Shown here piece by piece: positions 54,356-64,000 of a stretch of 64,000 nucleotides of DNA. Numbering within the stretch: the first letter of the stretch is position 1; the number at the start of each line of letters is the position of its first letter. The translations under genes and the position numbers were made by a program. Source of the DNA: Cryptomeria japonica (taxonomy: Eukaryota > Streptophyta > Pinopsida > Cupressales > Cupressaceae); assembly GCF_030272615.1 (NCBI RefSeq), contig NC_081406.1, positions 220,217,497 to 220,281,496 of the forward strand, in the 5' to 3' direction. A model generated the notes under the pieces. The model saw nothing but the letters and a program-made list of their open reading frames with translations. It was not told the DNA's origin and searched no databases.

Positions 54356-57300
54356 ATGGCTTCCGCATCTCATGATAGTTCTAGTGCAACTGTTGACTCT
54401 ATGGACTTCATACAACGAAAGTTGAAATATAATGCCTTATCTCAAGTACCAGCTGGTGTTATAGTAGAAGAAGGGATCTCTGATTACATAGACTGCAAAA
54501 TCGAAGACCTAGGGTCTCTTGTGGTCCATTCCCAGCTGAGCCTGTTTTGTGGAAAGGATAAGAAGATTAAACCAGAATTTAGCATTCTGGAAAAGAAGAA
54601 ACTCCAAAATGCAGTTTATTTTCTTGAAGAATTTTTGGATGATCACATTTTCTTTATTCTAAGCAGGGTACATGGTGACAAGATGTACCTAGAGCGGACG
54701 CATGATATCACACCGAAAGCAATTCATGTTGTCACCGGTTTTTGCAATACAGGGGAAGTGCCAGCCCTAAGGAATGTTAGCAAGACTGAAATATCCAAGC
54801 TCACCGGTTCAATGAGCAACTCATGAGGAATGACTGTCAATTCTATCAAGGATAACCTAGTGAAATATGTGTTTATGGTGATAGGTTACCGGACGTTCTC
54901 TAATAACAAAATTAATTTTGTCTCTACTGCAACAGTAAATGCCACTTACAGGATGATCAAGGAGGATGCATAATTTGATCTATGCACTTGTATGCAAAGA
55001 CAACTTATGTTGAATTTTAAGTTAATCAAACAGGACAATGCACTGAGATTCAAGTTCGAACAACTACTGGTTGGGTTGTTCTTTTACTTTCAAGGTTACT
55101 TTCCAGGAGTAGGTGATATTCAGTGGTCTACCAACCAACTGGTAACAAAACAAATCAAGGAGAGCCTACAAGTGATTGGAACTGGCTATCCAAAAGCACT
55201 CAACAAATACTTTGATGAGTTTAGACGCAAGATGAGCCAAAGGATAAGAATACTGGTGATTTAGTCAAAAAGTATAAGGAAGACATCTACTTCACCATCA
55301 AAGTGGATGAATACTCAATGGAGGCCATTGAGCCTAGGAAGGAAGAAGTAGAGCCTATGGGCTATGAGGTAATGAATGATATGCTGGATGGGTATGCTTC
55401 TACCCTAATCGCCTCACCCCTTTAATCCTAAGGCAAAGAGAATTGACACCTATTTGGAAAGGGTTGCACCGGTTGTAGAACCCTCTGAAAAGAAAGGAAA
55501 GGCAGTGCCCTCAGCATCGGCACCGATTACCGTAGCTAGTCCCAAAGTGACCAAGCGGTCACAAGTTAAAAAGAAACCAAAAGTGGAAGACAAAAAGCAA
55601 TACACCCGATTTAGAAGAAACTGTGTCAAAAGAACCACCTAAGAAGAAGACTAGACAAACAAAGAAAAAGACAAAGAATGAACCAACATCATCTGCATCG
55701 GTAAATATTGACATTTCTTCTTACAAAACTTTGACACATTGTCAAAGAACTATAAAGAATATTAGGAGAAAAGTGTTGAATGATTTAATTGATTGTTTTG
55801 ATGATTTCAATGATGATGAAAAGGAAGCAGTTGAACAAGAAATCAATAAGTATTTATGTGTTAATGACCGGTCGCCTTCAGAAATTAGATCTAAGAGACC
55901 GTATTCTTTGTATAATTCTTTATACAATAAATGGTGCATTGCCATTGAAAAGGAACAGGAAATGAGGGAGAAAACATTTTCTCAACATTTTCCTGATGTA
56001 TCAAATTCAAAACTTTTCGAAGTTATGAATAAATACAAAGGCCTCTTCTTCATGAGAAGAAGAAGACTCCTCTTACTGGAAGGAAAGGGTCAAGAAGTGA
56101 TCAAGGATACACATACTCATGCTCAAGAAGCTCTTAAGATGAATCAAGTAGCTGAAGCCAATAGAAAAGCTAAGTGAGAACCGGAAACTAGCAAACCGGA
56201 TGTAGTGTATGACAGTGAAGAAGAACTGGTCACAAAACAAATGGACCCCATTGATGTAGATGCCTTAGATGGTGAAAATGTCACCCAAGATGCACCATTA
56301 GAAGGAACAGGATAGGAAAAGAAGGAAGAAGAGGAAAAGAAGCAATAGGAAGCTAAAAAGAAGAAACAGGTAGAGGAAATAGATAAGAAGGAAGAGGAGA
56401 AAAAGAAGAAAGAGGAAGAGGATAAAAGAAAAGAAGAGGAGAAGAAGATAAAAGAATAGGAAAACAAGAAACAAGAGGAAGAGAGGAAGAAGAAGGAAGA
56501 GGGGAAAAAGAAGAAAGAGAAAGAGGATAAAAGAAAAGAAGAGGAGAAGAAGAGAAAAGAAGAGGAAAACAAGAAACAAGAGGAAGAGAGGAAGAAGAAG
56601 GAAGAGGAAAATAAAGAAGAGGAGAAGCAGAAAGAGGAAGAGAAGAAACAGGAAGAGGAAAAGAGGAAGAAGGAAGAGGAGAAGAAGAAGGATGAAGAAG
56701 AGAAGAAGCAAAAAGATGAAGAGAAGAGACAAGAAGAAGAGAAAAGAAAGAAAGAAGAAGAGGAGCAGTGGAAGGCTCAAGAAGACCAGCAAAAAGTGAA
56801 AGAAAAGGAAGCAGTGGAAAAGAACACATAGGTGGAGACTCCAATGGCAACCGGTAGTCAGGCCAAACTAGCTACAATTACCAGTCCTATTGATCTCTAG
56901 TCTGCAAATGAATTGGAGCTGTTGTAGAGCATTAAGCTCACTCAAGAGTGATTGGATGCTCTAAGGAGGAAAAGGAGGAAGATGTTATCCAAACCGCGGT
57001 GGAAACACTTACGAGTTTGATACCTGGTATGAACCTTCCTAGTATCGATTCCTCACTTGCACAATTGAAGCTCCTATGCTCAATTGTAGAAAACTAGGTA
57101 CAAAGCCTAGAAGAGGTCGTAGAAGCAAATGCCAAGAAGGCACATCAAAAGGCTCTAGACATTGCCCTAGTGAAAAAGCTAACAGAGCTTCGATCTGATC
57201 TCCAAAAGACACAAAAGGCCATCAGAGATGCAATGAATCAGGGAAATCTTCTACTCAGCAAGATTTTCCAACCTCAGTTATTCTGTGATGATGTGCTTAT

Positions 57301-57740
57301 TCAGAAGAACAAACTGCAATCTGATATGCAGTCATTTATTAGCACCTTCAAGCTGCCATATGATTGCTTTTCTACATATGGTCAAACTGTTCACCGACTT
57401 CAACTGCAGTCTACAAGACTAGAGGCAGAGATAAGCAACCGGACATGAAATTTGGAGGAACTTCAACTGGTCCTACTGCCAAGACTGTAAATTCCGTAGA
57501 AGTGCTACCTAAATCTTGATGCCCTAACGGTCACTCAAGAGATGAGCACACTACATGCCATGGAAGAACAGGTCTCCCAGATGCAGATAGAGAAAGAGGT
57601 GGCTACATCCCTACTTGACTCATGGTCCTTATCCATGAAGCAATTTTTGTAGGACTTCAAATCATTTTTTGACAAGTTTTACTCTTTACTATCATCAACA
57701 CTTATTCTTTTAATACTAATGAAAGAGGGGTTGGTCTGTA
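54356..57740 (+). pseudogene. Accessory ORF with K/E-rich helix, unknown function
   Basis: I do not recognise this protein. ATG at 54356 (MASASHDSSSATVDSMDF). A folded-looking N-terminal region to about 55260 includes LVVHSQLSLFCGKDKKIKPEF, LEEFLDDHIFFILSRVHGDK, AIHVVTGFCNTGEVPALRN and FEQLLVGLFFYFQGYFPG, with TGA 54824 and TAA 54971. Frameshifts near 55250, 55425 and 55610 precede a basic linker and a helical stretch (IKNIRRKVLNDLIDCFDDFN ... LYNKWCIAIEKEQEMREK). About 56313-56828 is ~170 residues almost only K, E, R, Q and D. A helical tail ends it (LTELRSDLQKTQKAIRDAMN, IQKNKLQSDMQSFIS, HAMEEQVSQMQIEKEVATS). The layout parallels the ORF at 40751. Confidence 0.6.
56313..56828 (+). repeat. 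Degenerate coding repeat for a K/E-rich single helix
   Basis: Tandem GAAGAGGARAARAAG-type units encode EEEKKKKEEEDKRKEEEKK-like repeats with two TAG stops. E and K/R alternate in blocks of three to four, the pattern of a single alpha-helix. It lies inside the accessory ORF; opposite-strand F/L/S frames are shadows. Confidence 0.8.
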
Positions 57741-57957
57741 ATAATTTTTTTTTATCATTGTTGGCAAAGGGGGAGAAGTATAAATTTTGAATGTTTTGAT
57801 GTATACTTTCATGTTATTTCTGTTAAGGAGTAGTATACATTGTATTTTCTGCAAAAGGGATAGCGTATATACTTAGGGGGAGTAATTTTGATTATGGCAT
57901 ATTTGTTTTTGTAAAACACTTAGATGTCAAAATTTTCCTAAGTGTTGCCATCAATGC
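57741..57957 (+). other. 3' untranslated region with PPT-like repeats
   Basis: Contains GGCAAAGGGGGAGAAG near 57763-57778 and AGGGGGAGTAA near 57877, extra purine tracts before the real PPT. Confidence 0.6.
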
Positions 57958-57970
57958 CAAAGGGGGAGAT
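57958..57970 (+). promoter_or_regulatory. Polypurine tract
   Basis: CCAAAGGGGGAGAT-type tract directly before the 3' LTR start TGTCGGCATT. Confidence 0.85.
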
Positions 57971-58945
57971 TGTCGGCATTTTTGATGATTATGCTGTGAT
58001 TCTCATTGATGGACACACACTTGATTTGAGATCACTTTTGTATGTATAAGTTAAAGCTCAACTGGTATGATGTATTATAGTCTTTAGACTATTAGTGTTT
58101 TGCAGAAAGTGTTTACTGATCTGAAGCGGTATGAAGACCCCAAGTGATTCGAGGATCTCAAGTGGTACAAAGGAATGAAGCGGCATAACTCATATTTCCT
58201 AGTCTTCATTATTGACAAACTGGCAACTGGTATTCTGCTTAAACTATTATTTTTTATGAACTGGTAATACTCTATGATGAGTTACTAACTGACATTTTGT
58301 GATGAGTTACCATCCACCAATTGTTTGACGATGCCGACACTTTAACAGTGCTTTTTGTGTCATGTTACAGAATATGTCTAGATGCATTGAACCTAGGAAA
58401 TTGTATTGTAATCCTATTGGATCAACATGAAATCAGATTCCTTTATAAGGACATCATGTCTAGGGTTTTATGTTTTTGCTAGGGTTTAAGGTGGTTGATG
58501 AGTTTCTATAAGGAAAAATACAGAAGAGAAAGTTAGGTCTATGAGAAGAGGTAGAGTGTGAATGTGTGGAAGATTGAAGTAATGCTAGAATGCATTAGGA
58601 ACAAGATATCAAGGATCTAACCAAGCAATCTATGCTATTTACTAGATCACTCACTTGTTGATTACTCACATCTTTGACAAGTTTGAAGCCCTTAACCGAG
58701 TAGGCCCAAAAGCCTTTTGCAAATCCTCTAACAAGGTGGTTCACATCTATGGATCTAAAATCCTCTAGCAAGGTAGTCTTTAATCGGACTTATCTCCTAA
58801 CAGAGATTGAGATTCCTAACAGGATCTGTTCTGGTAAAGAACATTGTATGACCTTAACTAGTCTGACCTTAAACGGTCTGGTTCCTATTCTGCCGATAGT
58901 TACTTGTGACTTTCATCTCACCGTGGGTTTTCCAATTTGGGTTTA
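57971..58945 (+). repeat. 3' LTR, interrupted
   Basis: Follows 51402-52378 closely, then stops at GGGTTTA where the copia LTR of 58946 begins. The corresponding position in the 5' LTR reads GGGTTTCC. Confidence 0.9.
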
Positions 58946-60000
58946 TGTTGGTATTTTGGTATGGTTTTGTCATTGATGTCAACACCTACTAAAACACTAG
59001 TACTTTGGAGATCAAGTAGCATTCACCGGCAAGCAAGTAACTATTGCACAATTACTGGTATATGGTTCACCGATAGGATATAATAATCACCGACACTTGG
59101 AATGATATGGAAGACACTTGGTAATCTCAAAGACATCATGTGGATACTTTGTTTTAAAGAATTAATCATTGTTATATTCATATTTGCATATTTGCTTTTA
59201 CCGGCAAATAGGTCTAGGGTTACACTGGCAGGTTTATCTTTTCCAGATCAGCATGGGACGCTATGGAGATGATTAATTATTGTTGTAAATGCATTAAGAC
59301 GGCATGTTTAATTGGTTATTGCATCAGATATTATATTGTTTGTAAAATGCTTTTATTGTAATATCTTGTAGAGCTGACCTACTAAAATTGGTCTTAGGTT
59401 ATGGTATAATTGTAAGATCTTATTTGTAAGATCGAATGTGGAATGCAAAAAAGAATTGTGAGAGGGTATATGCAAGATTAAGAAGATCTATACATGAAGA
59501 CATCATTTCAAGGTGAAGCTAAGTTTTTGTGAAAGCATATCAGCATTACACTGGTACTAAATCCAGCATATGAAGATGCTATTTTGTGCAGTACATTCTT
59601 ATTGGATTTAACTATCCAACTATAGTCAGTGTGACTCCCATTTTGTGATTGAGCAGTGAGCTCTAGGCTGTTGGCCTTTCTGCATGTGCAGACCCCATTT
59701 ATGTACACTTACTATCTGCAGTAGTATCACTTGATTGTGGCTAAGGTTTCCCACCATGGTTTTTCCCCTTATAGGGTTTCCACATACAAATATTGGTGTT
59801 ATGTGTTGTGGATGACTTTATGTTTATGTTTCATGCAGTAATCTTTACCGATATAGCAATTAACTGTTAACACTATCTACCGACATACTTAATTGGTTTA
59901 CTGGTATTAAGCATTATGTTGGTTAAGTTGTTTTTGGTTTGAATTTATTTGCCAACTGATTCACCCCGCCCCCCCTCTCAGTTGTCTCCGGGACCTAACA
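58946..60000 (+). repeat. 5' LTR of the copia element
   Basis: TGTTGGTATTTTGG to CCTAACA, 1055 bp. Contains CCACCATGGTTTTTCCCC, then GGGTTTCCACATAC near 59751-59787, and TTCACCCCGCCCCCCCTCTCAG near 59960. Confidence 0.85.
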
Positions 60001-60002
60001 AT

Positions 60003-60014
60003 TGGTATCAGAGC
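60003..60014 (+). promoter_or_regulatory. Primer-binding site, initiator tRNA-Met type
   Basis: TGGTATCAGAGC two bases after the LTR. Confidence 0.92.
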
Positions 60015-60057
60015 CTAGTCCTCTTTTTGCAGAAGTTTAACAACTTGAGGAGATCCA

Positions 60058-61137
60058 ATGACTACTAATTATTTCAAGAAGAATAATCCTAAACTTGATG
60101 GAACCAACTATGGGATATGGAAAATCGGGATAGAGACACATCTGAATTGCATTGGTAAAGACATTTGGGAAGTTACAAAGAATGGTTATACTGCTGCTAT
60201 AGCTGGTCAGACCGCTCCAACTACCTTAGATAAAGACGAGGAGAATGATTGCAAAACAAGAGAAGCACTTTTGAGCGCTTTATCAAATCAACAAATCATG
60301 GGATTATCATATATGTCTACTGCTAAAGCTATTTGGGATCATTTGGAAACACTGAATGAAGGAGATTCCTCAGTCAAAATTGCAAAACTTGAAAGCTTCC
60401 AAGTCAGGTATGAACATCTGAAAATGGAAGAAGATGAAAGGATTTATTCTTTTATGGAAAGAGTAAATGAAATTGTTTTGGGTATTAAATGTTGTGGAGG
60501 AACCTTAAGTGAGGATGAAATTGTTTCAAAAATCTTAAGAGGATTTCCACCTCCATATAAAATGAAGATTACTGCTATAAATGAGTTGAGAACAATGCCT
60601 AATACATCAGTAACTAGGGATACATTGATTGGAAAACTTTTAGCTTTTGAAATTGAGGAATTTGGTTTTGTTGCTACTATAAAGATAGATTTGGCCTTTA
60701 GAGCATCAACATCATCTACTCCATCATTTGATAAATCAGATTGGAAAGCCTTTTATGCAAGAGAACTTGAAGAAACTAGGAAGGAGAATGAAGAACTTGA
60801 AGAACTAGAAGCACTATTTGCAAGGAAAATGCCAAAAGGTCCAGTTGGAAGTAAGTATGAAGGTAAAGCACACTTTAAATGTTTTAACTATAATAAGATT
60901 GGTCATATGGCTTTGAGATGCCCTGATAAACATGCTAGACTAAGAGAAGAAGCTAGAAGAACATACAAGCCTAATCCTGAATATCAGAGATACAGATTTA
61001 AGAAGAACAAAGACAAATCTTGTTACATTGCTGATGAAGGTGTAACTGATGATTCTAATGAGGATCCAGCAGAAAATGGATGGGTTTTTGTTTCTATAAT
61101 AGAAGATCAACCAACACCTACTGCTCAACCGGTATAA
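60058..61137 (+). pseudogene. Copia Gag, open but with broken zinc knuckle
   Basis: ATG at 60058 follows CTTGAGGAGATCCA, as in the sister copies. 359 codons without stop. N-terminus LDGTNYGIWKIGIETHLNCIG; Gag core EALLSALSNQQIMGLSYMST, AKAIWDHLETLNEGDSSVKI, MEEDERIYSFMERVNEIV and CCGGTLSEDEIVSKIL. The knuckle near 60880 is CFNYNKIGHMALRC, with the second cysteine now tyrosine. It ends at TAA 61135-61137 in QPV*QALAAK, probably from CAA, with the same frame continuing into protease, so Gag and Pol were one polyprotein. Confidence 0.92.
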
Positions 61138-62361
61138 CAAGCCCTAGCAGCTAAAGTTGAAGTAAAGGATGAATGGATCATTGACTCAGGATGCTCGCAT
61201 CATATGATAGGAGACAAAGGTAAATTCTTGAACTTTCAAGAATACAATGGAGGTTTAGTAAGATTTGGAGATGACAAAGCCTGTTCAATCAAAGGTAAGG
61301 GTTCAATATCTCTTGATGGTAAGCATAACATTGACAATGTCTACTATGTTGAAGGATTAAAGCATTATCTTTTTAGTGTTGGTCAATTGGTTGAGAAAGG
61401 ATTTCAGTTACAATTTAAAAATGGAAAATGCAAAATCATGAACAAAACTAGTTTAGAAATTGCAATCGGTAATCAGACTAGATGTAATATCTTTCATTTG
61501 AATAACAGTGAAAAGGCATGCTTGATTGCACATATAGATGAAAGTTGGTTATGGCATAAGAGACTTTGTCATGTAAACTTTGATTGCATGGTGAAGATCA
61601 GTACTTCTAAGCCAATTAGAGATCTACCTAAAATTGTCAAACCTCAAAATACAATTTGTAAGGAATGTCAATTTGGAAAACAAGTTAGAGCTAGTTTCAA
61701 AAGTATTCTAGAAAAATCCAATAATGCTCTTGATTTGATTCACACTGATTTATGTGGTCCAGCTAGAACTAAAAGCTTACAAGGTGATAGATATTTCATG
61801 CTAATTATTGATGATTATTCTAGAATGTGTTAGGTTACATTTCTCAGAGAAAAATCAGAAGCACTTGGAAAGTTCAAACTATTCAAAGCAATGGTTGAAA
61901 ATGAAACCGGTAAGAAAATCAAATCTTTAAGATCAGATCAAGGAGGAGAATTCACATCTAAGGACTCTAATACATTTTGTGAAGTGAATGGAATCAGAAG
62001 ACAGCTATCAGCACCTTGGACACCACAGCAAAATGGAGTTGTTGAAAGGAAAAACAGAACTATCTTGGATGCAGCAAGAAGTATGTTATCTGAAGCAAAT
62101 TTACCACATGTATATTGGAGAGAAGCAATCAGCACAGTAGTCTATACATTCAAAAAAGTTCACATCAAAGGTGAAACCGGTAAGACCCCTCATGAACTAT
62201 AGTTTGGTAATACTCCTACTCTTAAGTATTTCAGAATTTTTGGAAGTAAACATTATATTAGAAGAGATGAGTATATTGGCAAATTTGATCCTAGAAGTGA
62301 TGAAGGAATATTTCTTGGTTATTCATCTAAGAGCAAGGCATATAGATGTTTTAACAAGAGA
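61138..62361 (+). pseudogene. Copia protease and integrase
   Basis: Protease active site WIIDSGCSHHM intact near 61175. GAG-pre-integrase SWLWHKRLCHVNFDCMVK near 61545 and CKECQFGK near 61660. Integrase core: DLIHTDLCGPARTK (first Asp, near 61735), IDDYSRMC, then TAG 61831 from TGG, SLRSDQGGEF (second Asp near 61933), PWTPQQNGVVERKNRT (catalytic Glu near 62045). FWREAIS-like YWREAIS and a second TAG 62200 (HEL*FGN, from TGG) follow. All DDE residues are present, so two TGG-to-TAG changes are the main damage. Confidence 0.92.
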
Positions 62362-64000
62362 TTGCAAAAAATTGTTGAGAGTACAAATGTAAAAATTGAT
62401 GAACAATTCAGAAGAACTTCAAGATATATAGACTCTGAACCAGCAACAAAAATTGTGACAAATGAACCTACACTAAATCCACCAGTACAGAATGAAGATC
62501 CAGTTACCTCGGTACCATCAGAGGATTCCACAGTAATTGAAGAACAACAACAAACTAAGACACCTTGGTATGTAAGATTGAATCATTCTGAAGATCAGAT
62601 AATTGGAAACAAATTTAAAGGAGTTGTGACAAGAGGAAGATTGGAAAATGAAGAGGTATGTCTTATTTCTCAAATTGAACCATCATCTGTTAATGAGGCA
62701 TGTCAAGATAAATTTTGGATTAAAGCTATGGAAGAAGAATTAGAACAAATTGAGAAAAATAATACTTGGACATTAGTTCCCCGGCCTAAAGATAAAAATG
62801 TAATTGGAACCAAATGGGTATTCAGAAACAATCTTAATGAAGATGGTAAGGTTGTCAGAAATAAAGCAAGACTAGTGTGTAAGGGATATTCTCATAAAGA
62901 AGGAGTTGATTACAATGAAACCTTTGCACTGGTAGCTAGAATTGAGGCAGTCAGATTAATCTTGGCCTTTGCAGCTCATAAGAACTACAAAGTTTATCAA
63001 ATGGATATTAAATGTGCATTCTTGAATGGAGATCTTGAAGAGGAAGTCTATACTGAACAACCTAATGGATTTTCTTTGACAGATGACAATGATATGGTTT
63101 GCAGGTTAAGAAAAGCTCTGTATGGATTGAAACAAGCCCCAAGAGCTTGGTATGCAAGGTTGGATAAGTATCTTTTAAAGATTGGTTTTACTAAAGGAAA
63201 TGCAGATAACAATTTATATTACAAAATAACTAATGACGATATCTTGATTATAGAAGTATTTGTTGATGATATAATCTTTGGAGGAGAAGATGGATTATGT
63301 AAGGAATATTCTATTAAAATGCAGCAAGAATTTGAAATGTCTATGATTGGAGAAATAAAATTCTTTTTAGGATTGCAGATTTCACAGACTGACAAAGGTA
63401 TATTTTTGAGTCAATCCAAGTACTTGAAAGAGTTACTAAAGAAATTCGGGATGGAGAACTCTAAACCGGTAAGCACACCTATGACTACAAATGATAAATT
63501 ATCTCAAAGGGATGAATCTACACCAGTTAATCAAACTAGATACAAATCTATGATAGGAGGTTTACTGTATTTGACACAAACTGGACCTGATATTATGAAT
63601 GTAGTATGTATTGTTTCTAGATTTCAAAGTAATCCTAGAGAAAATCATGAATCGGCAGTAAAAAGGATTTTCCGGTACTTACAAGGCACTACAAATCTTG
63701 GATTATGGTATCCTAGAGATGAAAATTTTGATCTATGTGCAGACACAAATGCAAATTGGGTAGGAGATTAGTTTCTTGGTTGAGTAAGAAACAAAGTTGT
63801 ACATCTTTATCAATAGCAGAATCAGAATATGTTGCAGCAGCAACTAACTATACACAGGTACTATGTCTTAAACAAATGTTAAAAGACATAAAGGTAAAAT
63901 GCAAGGAACCTATTACTATATATTGTGATAACATTGCAACAATTGATATATCTAAGAATCCAGTATTACATTCTAAAACAAAACATGTTTCTATCAAACT
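62362..64000 (+). pseudogene. Copia reverse transcriptase and RNase H (incomplete at window edge)
   Basis: 469 open codons: an acidic linker, [85 protein letters not shown] and catalytic FVDD at 63259-63270. Then FFLGLQISQTDKGIFLSQSKY and YKSMIGGLLYLTQTGPDIM. RNase H begins FRYLQGTTNLGLWYP. At 63768 about 50 bp are lost compared with copy 1 (the DVDDQKSTSGGAFFL segment), shifting the frame. RNase H continues in another frame (LVSWLSKKQSCTSLSIAESEYVA, IYCDNIATIDISKNP) to the window end. Confidence 0.92.

Larger units (their letters stand above)
51402..58945 (+). mobile_element. Non-autonomous copia-like LTR element with gag and a long accessory ORF
   Basis: 5' LTR 51402-52585, Met PBS, gag, accessory ORF, PPT and 3' LTR from 57971. 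The 3' LTR is cut after 975 bp by the copia at 58946; about 210 bp of it should lie beyond the window. No protease, integrase or RT motif was seen, so it would depend on another element. Confidence 0.88.
58946..64000 (+). mobile_element. Ty1/copia retrotransposon, best preserved, 3' end outside the window
   Basis: LTR 58946-60000, Met PBS, and one gag-pol frame from 60058 broken by only three stops and one deletion before RNase H ends at the window edge. It is inserted in the 3' LTR of the element at 51402. Internal protein is clearly related to copies 1 and 2, but its LTR is different. Confidence 0.92.

Noticed and set aside
56144-56850. Minus-strand open frames of 140-165 residues rich in F, L and S
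   Set aside because: They are antisense shadows of the GAAGAGAAG-type repeat of the plus-strand accessory ORF.

Overview
This window looks like intergenic DNA from a large, repeat-rich plant nuclear genome. A gymnosperm/conifer origin would fit, but that is an inference from style: stacked, old LTR retrotransposons, long LTRs and non-autonomous gag-only elements. I see no host gene, rRNA, tRNA gene or prokaryotic feature. Almost every coding stretch is a retrotransposon remnant with in-frame stops, many explainable as C-to-T changes (CAG to TAG, CGA to TGA, TGG to TAG).

Layout. 1-3605: minus-strand Ty1/copia remnant with PBS and LTR, and a PPT on the far side of the LTR. 3606-6024: spacer with a GA higher-order array, a long TA/TG microsatellite and a string of short palindromes. 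6025-14797: an older minus-strand copia (IN/RT/RNase H) split by a + strand copia (6664-13700, TSD CCTTC). 14798-18459: a second copia of that family, entering the same minus-strand host and cut off inside integrase. 18460-46614: a + strand Ty3/gypsy element (protease, an extra RNase H before RT, RT, RNase H, integrase, then a long accessory ORF). It is split by two non-autonomous LTR elements, 21028-28901 (minus strand, gag-protease only, near-identical LTRs, TSD ATTTG) and 30063-38357 (gag only, 2.6-kb LTRs, TSD CTTAT/CTTAA), and by a minus-strand LTR at about 44313-45655. 46615-51401: a coding remnant, an LTR piece, palindromes, large GA/CT tracts and AT-rich DNA. 51402-58945: a non-autonomous copia-like element with a coiled-coil/multi-zinc-knuckle gag and a long second ORF holding a K/E-rich helix. 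58946-64000: a comparatively intact copia inserted in that element's 3' LTR and running off the window.

How the parts relate. The autonomous-type copies encode Gag, protease, integrase, RT and RNase H, though all copies here carry stops or frameshifts. The gag-only elements lack RT and integrase and would depend on other elements. Two different elements carry long accessory ORFs of similar layout (N-terminal folded region, charged middle, helical C-terminus) that I cannot assign.

The most unusual signal is non-coding. Strings of short palindromes, whose arms differ from unit to unit but match within a unit, occur at 5411-5696, 39530-40624, 47494-47692 and 49954-50126. A 44-bp palindrome abuts the PPT of the youngest element (22300-22343), and a GC-rich stem-loop recurs in its LTRs and leader.
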